A stretch of 64,000 bases of DNA from Snodgrassella alvi. Lineage in GTDB: Bacteria > Pseudomonadota > Gammaproteobacteria > Burkholderiales > Neisseriaceae. The stretch is from the NCBI RefSeq assembly GCF_002777855.1, contig NZ_MEIK01000040.1:277089-341088 (forward strand), given 5' to 3'. Position 1 is the stretch's first letter; each line of letters begins with the position of its first letter. A program made the translations under genes and the position numbers. Of this stretch, positions 57,464 to 64,000 are shown one piece after another. The notes below the pieces were generated by a model. That model did not search any database, was not told the origin of the DNA, and saw only the letters and a list, made by a program, of their open reading frames with translations.

Positions 57464-60400
57464 CTATTTTTCAACTAAAGTAGGTTTTACTAATATAGGT
57501 TTTGAAGGATTTATTTTATTCAAATTATGGTTTGGACCATCAATCCACTTATCATTGAAATCTTTAAAATATGGATTTTCATTTTTTCTTTCTCCTGTAA
57601 GATTACCATTTGCGTCAATATTTCTCCCTTTTTCATCTATTAGTTTTTGATTAGGTATTTCACCAAAATAACTACTATGAGAATACATAAACCACTTATC
57701 CTCTACTCCACCAGTGGGTGAATTACCTCCCATCGTAAACCAAGTGCGTAAAAATGCCAAAGGACTTCTACCAACAAAATCGCTGTAATGCACAGCTGAA
57801 GAGGCTTGACTTCCTTCAAAACCATTCAATACTAACTGATTCGCATAATCAGGAACATAGGTTGCTGTTCCAAAAAATCTTGCTTCCCTTATTGGTATTC
57901 CCGTTAAGCCGTTGCGATTAGCATTTTGTAAAGCATTACTAGCTGTTAATCCGCCTCTGCTATGACTACTTATGTCTAATAAATACCCCTTGTCTTTTAC
58001 ATGTTTATAGATTTCGATATTAGCTTTTTCAGAATTAGTCAACGGCAGGCGCCCGCCAAGCAAATCATTAACCTTATCATAGAAAACATATAAACCTTCT
58101 GATAAATAATTCCCAGTCATTGGATTGGAAACTACATAAATACCGTCTGCACTTGTTTTCCACTCATTTTGCTTTACAGCATTTTTTAAAGAATCATTTA
58201 ATGAATTAAGTATACCCGGATTAGATATAGTAATTACATTAGAATTTTCACCAGGCTTGATATCTTTAATATCAAAGATTTGACGTTTGTCTCCTATTTC
58301 TGCGTATAAGCTATCAGCATCTATTGGCCTCTTTTTGTCATCAAAACCATTATTGGAACAATATAAACTATCTTGAATACATTTTACCTCCCATATTTGT
58401 ATAGGTCTGGTTGCAGCTCTAATAGCAGGATTAGCTATTGATTCCCCATGTGTTAATACGAGAGTTGTGCTGTCACCATAGCCGTATAATGTACCTAATG
58501 CCATATCCGTATAAAAAGCGGCCTTATCCCAACTATCGGCACTATCTTCAAGTGCAAGTGATTCGTTTGTATTGTAGCCATTTTTGCCGTCTATGTAGTT
58601 TTTCTTGCGGATATCTTCTGCATTCTGGCGTTTATTATCAGCAACTGCATGCAAAATATCACGTAAGTCGTGACGGTTTTGGTCAAATTCTTGCGTCACT
58701 TCACGTTGTAAATCCAGTTCTTTCTGAACTTTGATTTTGTCAAAGTTATTGACCAGATAACCAGCATTTTTGGCATAATTTTCACTGTTGACATCAGTAT
58801 GAATAGCAGCAATGGTGGCTGCTGCAGTTTTACCGGTTCTTTGTTGCTGTTCAGTGGCATTGGTAATAAGGATGTTTGCGGTATTAATGCCGCTGTATGT
58901 ATCGCCGCTAGTGTGGCCGCTATCTTGACCGAAACCAAATGATTTATTTACTTCAGTAGAACCTTGGTTAGACAAATTAATTTTGTCGTTATTACTAGGT
59001 GGATTTTGTTTCAATTTTGACCCACTTAAGCCGCCATTGACGCTGATACCGAAACTACTGCCTTTGTAATCACTGTGATTGTGGATATCGCTGCTAGTGA
59101 GGCTGCCAGTAATCAAGCGGTTTTTACCTGAGGCTTCGGCCGCTCTGCTAGAAGTAATGATGGCACCCTTAAGATCAGTGTTGCCTTTGATGTTAAGCTG
59201 ATATCCATCATCACCGGCGATAATGCCGCTTTGTTCGGTAACAGAGGCATAGTTTGCTTTGATTTTGCTCTGACTGTAATCAGCTGTACCGGATACCCCA
59301 TAGCCGACAGTAATTTTTCCGTTGACGTTTTGCTGTTTGCTTTTGTATTTGGACTTATCCTGCAAACTTGCAATATTTAGCTCCGCCGCATCCATGCTGA
59401 CACCTTTACCGGTTACCTGTGCACCTTTGATGTTGGTTGTGCCTCCGCTGCTGATGCTGGTTTGGCCGCTATTGCTGCCTATGTGGCTGTTGCGATAACT
59501 GGTTTCGTCACCCCTGCTATTTCCCTTGCCGGCGTTTGCACCGGCAGTAACGCCGAATGAGAAACCATTAGAACCATAGTTGATTGCCACGCCTGCATTC
59601 CAGCCACTAGATTTGTTACTGCTCCTTTCATTATGACTTTGTTCGGCCCCTAGCAGGTTTACGTCGTTGTCTGCTTGAAGATGGGTGCCTTTGCTGCCGC
59701 TTATATCTGAACCGAGAATGTTGATATTGGAATTTTTTCCAGCTCCGGTTGCTAACAGATTTACTGCGCCACCTGCAAATATCTGACTGGGCGAGGCTAT
59801 ACTGTCTCGACTGTGATTTTCACTACGGTTCTTTTGCTGGCCGACAGTAATGCTTACGCCAACATCGGCGGATTTTTGTGGATTAGTGGCAATATCAGAA
59901 ATTACTTGGCCTGCCTTGTAAGTATCCATTCCGGCGTTTAATGCAGACATAGCATTAACACGTATATTTTTACTTTTGCCTACTTTCTCTATAGCATTAC
60001 TGGCACTTTGTATTGAATTTATTACAGGTACATTAACAGCCAATGTTAGACCACTTTGTTTATAAGTATGAAGATTATCACTGCTATAAATATCATTTGT
60101 TGCGTTGATATCTATCTGTTTAGCTGCAATGGTGACATCGCCATTTGGTGAAGACACGCTGCTTCCAGCCTGAATATAGTGGTTGCCTGCTATAATAGTG
60201 GTGTTACCATTGAGGCTACCGATACTTGTGCCACTGTGTATAATATTACGATTAATTGTATTATCTGTTTCTTTTAAACTACCTATCGTAAAACCTAGTC
60301 CACCACTACTCATTAATCCAGACTTTTTACGTGCATGATATTCATTTTTCTGATATTGATTTACAGCTGCCTCGACATTGATATCATGTCCGGCCTGTAA

Positions 60401-63400
60401 TAAAGTCTGATTATCCGAAATAATGTTGCTGCCACGAATATTCAAATCTTTTTCTGTACCTATATTCACGTTCTTGGCTGTAATATTACTGGCTACAGCC
60501 TCATCTTGATGCAATTGATATTTATCAATACTTTTTTTGGTTGACAGAAATTTTTTGGATTTGCTGTAATAAGACTCGTCCATATCTACTAGTTTCCTGC
60601 CTTCAGTAATATTCACGCCTTCTTTGCCATAAATGCTTATATTCCCATTATTACTGTTTATATCTGCTTGACGGACATTAACTTGGTTCCCAGCAATTAT
60701 TTGAGCATCATTAGTAACCATAAACTGCGTACCTATTTCATCTGCATGATCCAGAGCAAGATGGTTTTTAGCGTTTAGAGCACCATATCCTATATGACTG
60801 GCTGTTTGTACCGTCCCAAGATTTACGTTCCCTTTACTGCTTGCTAACTGAGATAATCCATTCGTTGAAGTATTTACAATATTGGCTCCATTAACATTTA
60901 ATCCTTCAATTCCGTTGACTGCCATAATGCCATTATTATTGCCTGTCACGTATAGACCAGCTACCCTATTTATCACTGTTCCCCCATTTCTCTCATCACC
61001 ATGGGTAACTGTTGTAGTGTTGATATCGATGTGTTTAGCCTGTAAGCTAAGTAAATCCTGAGCCTGAACCGTTCCGCCAATAATATTAATATTATTATTA
61101 GCTTCTAAACCAACTTTCTGACCACTAATCAGACCACTATTGTCGAAATTGTTAGCACCTAAATCTACTATTTTACGTCCTGCAATTGTTCCCTGATTAT
61201 TAATATCTTTATTAGTATGCAAGCGGATATTAGCTGCACTAATCAGGGCACCACTAGTATTAAGGTCGCCGTCACGAACCATCAAATATACTTGCGGTAC
61301 CAAAACCGTCTGCTGGGTGCCATCAGGTAAGGTTATAGTCTGATCAACAAGCCAGACAATATCACTGGTCAGACGCGCTATCTGATCTGCAGTTAATGCT
61401 ACCCCAGGCACCAATCCCAATTTTTTTGCCACACTGATACCTGAATCCATCAGTGCCTTGAATTCATCTTCGTCATCGTAATAACCATTCAAACGTCGAA
61501 ATCCGGTTAATTTAGCTATTTGCTCATTAATCAGGCGCTGTTCATAATAACCATCACCCAGTCGCTTTTGCATTTTCTCTGGATCCTGACCTAATGAATT
61601 GAGCATATAATCGCTTCCCAGCCATTTTCTCATATTGGTAAAGGCTGGATCTGTTTCGACCAAATAGCCTTTATTATTCGGATCGACATGATACAAAGAG
61701 TTATTGGGCAACTGATTATTGAAACTATTTATAGTCTTAAATTTAGGTAGATCAGCTTGCTCATTACTATTATTTACCTGTTGTTGATTATTTCCCTGAA
61801 TATTGTTAATACTACCAGTACTCTTATTTTCACTTAAAAGACCGTTGTCACTAGCTGTTTTCTGTTGATTATAGTTAAGTTGATTTTTACTTTCCTCTTC
61901 TGAATTTTTACTACCAGAATTATCTATTTGTCGTTTATTAAAATCAGCTGAATCAGCCTTATTTTGGTTAATACTGATATTTACATGCTGCTGAATAATA
62001 CTTACCGGTTGTTCAAGATCTGTGTCGGTAATCGAATGGTTATTTATTTTACCTGTATTTTTTCTTTTATATTTTTTATGAGAATTTTTAAATCCACCTA
62101 TCCAACCATCATCGATAATTGTCTGTTTACCTTTACTTTCAATATTATTTAGCTGTATATTTTCACTACCAAGTAGGTTTTCTCCTACAAGAATTTTGCT
62201 ATTATTATTTTCCCAGTATTGGCCACTGATATTCAGATCACCTCCAACAATTATTTCTCCTGGTTTACTTTCTTTAACTCGTTGTTTGTATGTACTTCGC
62301 GTAAAATCTCTCCAAGTTATACTTTGTTTATTGTCTCTTATATAGTTGCCATTTTTATATATGAATATAGCATGTTTATTATGTCTTTTTCGCTCGTCGA
62401 AATGGCCGTCAATACCCTCAGTCAAAAAATCAGTCAATTTGGGAAATTTATATTGTTGAATATGCTGTTTACTGGCTAAATATTCTTCCAACGCAAAATG
62501 ATTATTAAAATTGCGCAGGTCATTCACTGCAATACTGCCGTTTCCTTTTGCTTCAATGCGGGCACTGCTATTTATTAAGCTGTTTGCCATTCCTGTAGCC
62601 TGAAGCCGTGCATCCAGTTTTCCACCTATTCCAATATCACCTTCACTGGTTATTAATCCTTCTTCTTTATTAACGATATTTATTGCACCAATATCCAGCC
62701 GCTCACGAGCAGCAATAACTGCTGCTTTGGTTTCATTTCCTTTTGTCTCTTCCCTATTGAACAAATTGCTCGTACCGATGGCAACATGATTTCCATAAAT
62801 GCGTCCGGTCCCAACATTATCAACAGTATTTCCAGCCTGAATCAGAGTCAGGCCATTGCTGTTTATCAGACCACGATTAACTATATTGTCTACTGCACTT
62901 AATTCAGTCTGCCGATTACTCTGAATAGAACCACCTGTTTGATTTTCTATTTGGCTCGCTTCAACAATAACACTATCACCGCCAGTAAGGCTGTGGCTAT
63001 TGGTGATTTTGCCATCACTATGGAGTTTCAGGTTGGCATTGGCACTGATATCTGCATTAACATCAGAATTTTCGCTTAAATAAATAACAGCGTCATGACC
63101 TGAAGCCATTACGCCTGAATGACTCAGATTTTTTGCCTGTAAACTTAAATCATTTCCAGCGAGTATTTGTCCATTATTGGTATTATCCACACCGAGGGTA
63201 TTTTTATGATTATCGTGTATATCGATATTTTCGGCACTCCTAATTTGACCATTCTGATTCAATAAGAGTTGATTAATTTGCGCACGTAGTAATTTATTGG
63301 TTCGAATGGCACCAGCCGTGTTGTTAACGCTATCAGCAATTAAATCTAGACTGTCAGTATCTATGCTGCCACTGTTATTGTCAACAGTGGCTGTGTGAAT

Positions 63401-64000
63401 TACCGCTTGTTTACCTGCAATGATTTTGCCTTGTTCGCTGTTATTTAAGGCCAGTTTGCTTTCACCTTCCGCATTCAACAATAATTCTTCACTGCTGCCA
63501 ATCAAACCGTTGCGGTTTTTCAATTCTTCTTTAATCTGTGCTTTCAGCTGTTTGTTGGTGCGTATCGCCCCTTCGCTGTTGTTTATGCGTACGGCTTTTA
63601 AATCCAAACTGTCGCTGTCTATGCTACCTTTGCTGTTGTTTAGGCTGGCCGTATTTAGCTTTGCCTGTTTACCCGCAATAATTTTACCGCCCGCACTGTT
63701 ATCAACTGCCAGTAGACTTTCACCTTCACTGTTCAACAGTAGGTCTGCTCCACTTCCAAAAATTCCGTTCTGATTATTCAGATTACGGTTAATCTGAGCT
63801 TTTAATTGCTGATTTACCCGTATTGCTCCGCCTGCATTGTTAACGCTATCCGCACTCAATTCCAGACTGTCTGCATCTATGCTGCCACTGTTATTGTCAA
63901 AAGCGGCTGTGTGAATTACCGCTTGTTTACCTGCAATGATTTTGCCTTGTTCGCTGTTATCCAAGGCCAGTTTGCTTTCACCTTCCGCATTCAACAATAA
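57464..64000 (-). CDS. filamentous haemagglutinin/CdiA-type exoprotein, N-terminus outside window
   Basis: More than 2170 residues are visible and the frame is open to the window edge, so the signal peptide and TPS domain lie beyond it. The visible order is: three 86-residue repeats; haemagglutinin repeats rich in N-N-x-G-x-I and G-x-D; an Asn/Gln-rich low-complexity patch (61750-61950); the conserved LVETDPAFTNMRKWLGSDYM...RLGDGYYEQRL domain typical of FHA and CdiA; a second haemagglutinin repeat region; and a Gly/Ser/Asn-rich part. The last 300 residues are a distinct C-terminal domain with SHSRGG, HYSDFVG and YSHSSYFG, compatible with an alpha/beta-hydrolase Ser-Asp-His triad. No VENN motif is seen. 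It would be exported by a TpsB partner for adhesion or contact-dependent competition. Confidence 0.88.
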   Translation of the reverse strand, partial: LLLNAEGESKLALDNSEQGKIIAGKQAVIHTAAFDNNSGSIDADSLELSADSVNNAGGAIRVNQQLKAQINRNLNNQNGIFGSGADLLLNSEGESLLAVDNSAGGKIIAGKQAKLNTASLNNSKGSIDSDSLDLKAVRINNSEGAIRTNKQLKAQIKEELKNRNGLIGSSEELLLNAEGESKLALNNSEQGKIIAGKQAVIHTATVDNNSGSIDTDSLDLIADSVNNTAGAIRTNKLLRAQINQLLLNQNGQIRSAENIDIHDNHKNTLGVDNTNNGQILAGNDLSLQAKNLSHSGVMASGHDAVIYLSENSDVNADISANANLKLHSDGKITNSHSLTGGDSVIVEASQIENQTGGSIQSNRQTELSAVDNIVNRGLINSNGLTLIQAGNTVDNVGTGRIYGNHVAIGTSNLFNREETKGNETKAAVIAARERLDIGAINIVNKEEGLITSEGDIGIGGKLDARLQATGMANSLINSSARIEAKGNGSIAVNDLRNFNNHFALEEYLASKQHIQQYKFPKLTDFLTEGIDGHFDERKRHNKHAIFIYKNGNYIRDNKQSITWRDFTRSTYKQRVKESKPGEIIVGGDLNISGQYWENNNSKILVGENLLGSENIQLNNIESKGKQTIIDDGWIGGFKNSHKKYKRKNTGKINNHSITDTDLEQPVSIIQQHVNISINQNKADSADFNKRQIDNSGSKNSEEESKNQLNYNQQKTASDNGLLSENKSTGSINNIQGNNQQQVNNSNEQADLPKFKTINSFNNQLPNNSLYHVDPNNKGYLVETDPAFTNMRKWLGSDYMLNSLGQDPEKMQKRLGDGYYEQRLINEQIAKLTGFRRLNGYYDDEDEFKALMDSGISVAKKLGLVPGVALTADQIARLTSDIVWLVDQTITLPDGTQQTVLVPQVYLMVRDGDLNTSGALISAANIRLHTNKDINNQGTIAGRKIVDLGANNFDNSGLISGQKVGLEANNNINIIGGTVQAQDLLSLQAKHIDINTTTVTHGDERNGGTVINRVAGLYVTGNNNGIMAVNGIEGLNVNGANIVNTSTNGLSQLASSKGNVNLGTVQTASHIGYGALNAKNHLALDHADEIGTQFMVTNDAQIIAGNQVNVRQADINSNNGNISIYGKEGVNITEGRKLVDMDESYYSKSKKFLSTKKSIDKYQLHQDEAVASNITAKNVNIGTEKDLNIRGSNIISDNQTLLQAGHDINVEAAVNQYQKNEYHARKKSGLMSSGGLGFTIGSLKETDNTINRNIIHSGTSIGSLNGNTTIIAGNHYIQAGSSVSSPNGDVTIAAKQIDINATNDIYSSDNLHTYKQSGLTLAVNVPVINSIQSASNAIEKVGKSKNIRVNAMSALNAGMDTYKAGQVISDIATNPQKSADVGVSITVGQQKNRSENHSRDSIASPSQIFAGGAVNLLATGAGKNSNINILGSDISGSKGTHLQADNDVNLLGAEQSHNERSSNKSSGWNAGVAINYGSNGFSFGVTAGANAGKGNSRGDETSYRNSHIGSNSGQTSISSGGTTNIKGAQVTGKGVSMDAAELNIASLQDKSKYKSKQQNVNGKITVGYGVSGTADYSQSKIKANYASVTEQSGIIAGDDGYQLNIKGNTDLKGAIITSSRAAEASGKNRLITGSLTSSDIHNHSDYKGSSFGISVNGGLSGSKLKQNPPSNNDKINLSNQGSTEVNKSFGFGQDSGHTSGDTYSGINTANILITNATEQQQRTGKTAAATIAAIHTDVNSENYAKNAGYLVNNFDKIKVQKELDLQREVTQEFDQNRHDLRDILHAVADNKRQNAEDIRKKNYIDGKNGYNTNESLALEDSADSWDKAAFYTDMALGTLYGYGDSTTLVLTHGESIANPAIRAATRPIQIWEVKCIQDSLYCSNNGFDDKKRPIDADSLYAEIGDKRQIFDIKDIKPGENSNVITISNPGILNSLNDSLKNAVKQNEWKTSADGIYVVSNPMTGNYLSEGLYVFYDKVNDLLGGRLPLTNSEKANIEIYKHVKDKGYLLDISSHSRGGLTASNALQNANRNGLTGIPIREARFFGTATYVPDYANQLVLNGFEGSQASSAVHYSDFVGRSPLAFLRTWFTMGGNSPTGGVEDKWFMYSHSSYFGEIPNQKLIDEKGRNIDANGNLTGERKNENPYFKDFNDKWIDGPNHNLNKINPSKPILVKPTLVEK
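63224..63997 (-). repeat. three 258-bp tandem repeats in the exoprotein gene
   Basis: Units of 86 codons lie at about 63740-63997, 63482-63739 and 63224-63481. Each contains LLNxEGES, GKIIAGKQA, GSIDxDSL and GAIRxNxxL. The first and third units are more alike than either is to the second: nearly 100 bp around 63382-63480 and 63898-63996 differ at only a few bases, giving a 516-bp higher-order period. The array runs off the window edge. Confidence 0.88.

Noticed and set aside
58400..58760. VENN pre-toxin motif of typical CdiA
   Set aside because: I looked along the region before the C-terminal domain and found no VENN; the boundary must be defined otherwise.
63224..64000. CRISPR-like or satellite array
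   Set aside because: The repeats are 258 bp, in frame and code for protein repeats of an exoprotein.

Overview
The window looks like a chromosomal segment of a betaproteobacterium of the family Neisseriaceae, most like Snodgrassella or Simonsiella. This is inference: the fimV-truA-trpF-trpB-trpA-accD block is betaproteobacterial in layout, the base composition is moderately AT-rich, and a hairpin carries one perfect copy of the Simonsiella-type uptake word AGGCTGCCTGAA. No taxonomic search was possible.

From 1 to 49.3 kb the DNA is mostly housekeeping. In order: a LysR regulator divergent from a phenolic acid decarboxylase; an ACT protein; tyrA with a PolB-type exonuclease; a lipoprotein DsbC; a DUF488 protein; then a long minus-strand block (accD, trpA, PFL/UPF0210, UPF0237 ACT protein, MFS exporter, trpB, trpF, truA, fimV). 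Next come a plus-strand yciB-yciI-bolA-two parvulins run; a GNAT protein, YceI and rlmD on the minus strand; an L,D-transpeptidase; dnaE; 6S RNA with zapA and a ZapB-like coiled coil; gpsA; fabF with acpP; an S9 prolyl peptidase; tRNA-Leu(GAG)-secG-tpiA; pcm; chaB; a rhodanese; tRNA-Arg(CCG); a metallophosphatase; a LysP-type permease; and an ArnT-like glycosyltransferase with ubiG. ubiG converges on ubiU-ubiV-ubiT, the oxygen-independent ubiquinone hydroxylation genes, whose upstream DNA has a good class II FNR-type promoter. Aromatic metabolism recurs (tyrA, trpA/B/F, padC, ubiG/U/V/T).

From about 49.3 kb to the right edge the character changes. It is AT-rich and gene-poor, with a decayed ClbS/DfsB-family pseudogene and a frameshifted small gene. 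Then follow two very large minus-strand genes. One encodes a stand-alone protein of about 1552 residues with an Mrr/Cap4-like nuclease N-terminus, a STAND/NACHT-type P-loop NTPase and a long helical C-terminal sensor region, the architecture of Avs-type anti-phage proteins. The other, cut by the window edge, encodes a filamentous haemagglutinin/CdiA-type exoprotein with 86-residue tandem repeats and a C-terminal region with a possible serine-hydrolase triad. No immunity gene follows it. This right part is the accessory, conflict-related section and the most interesting part of the window.
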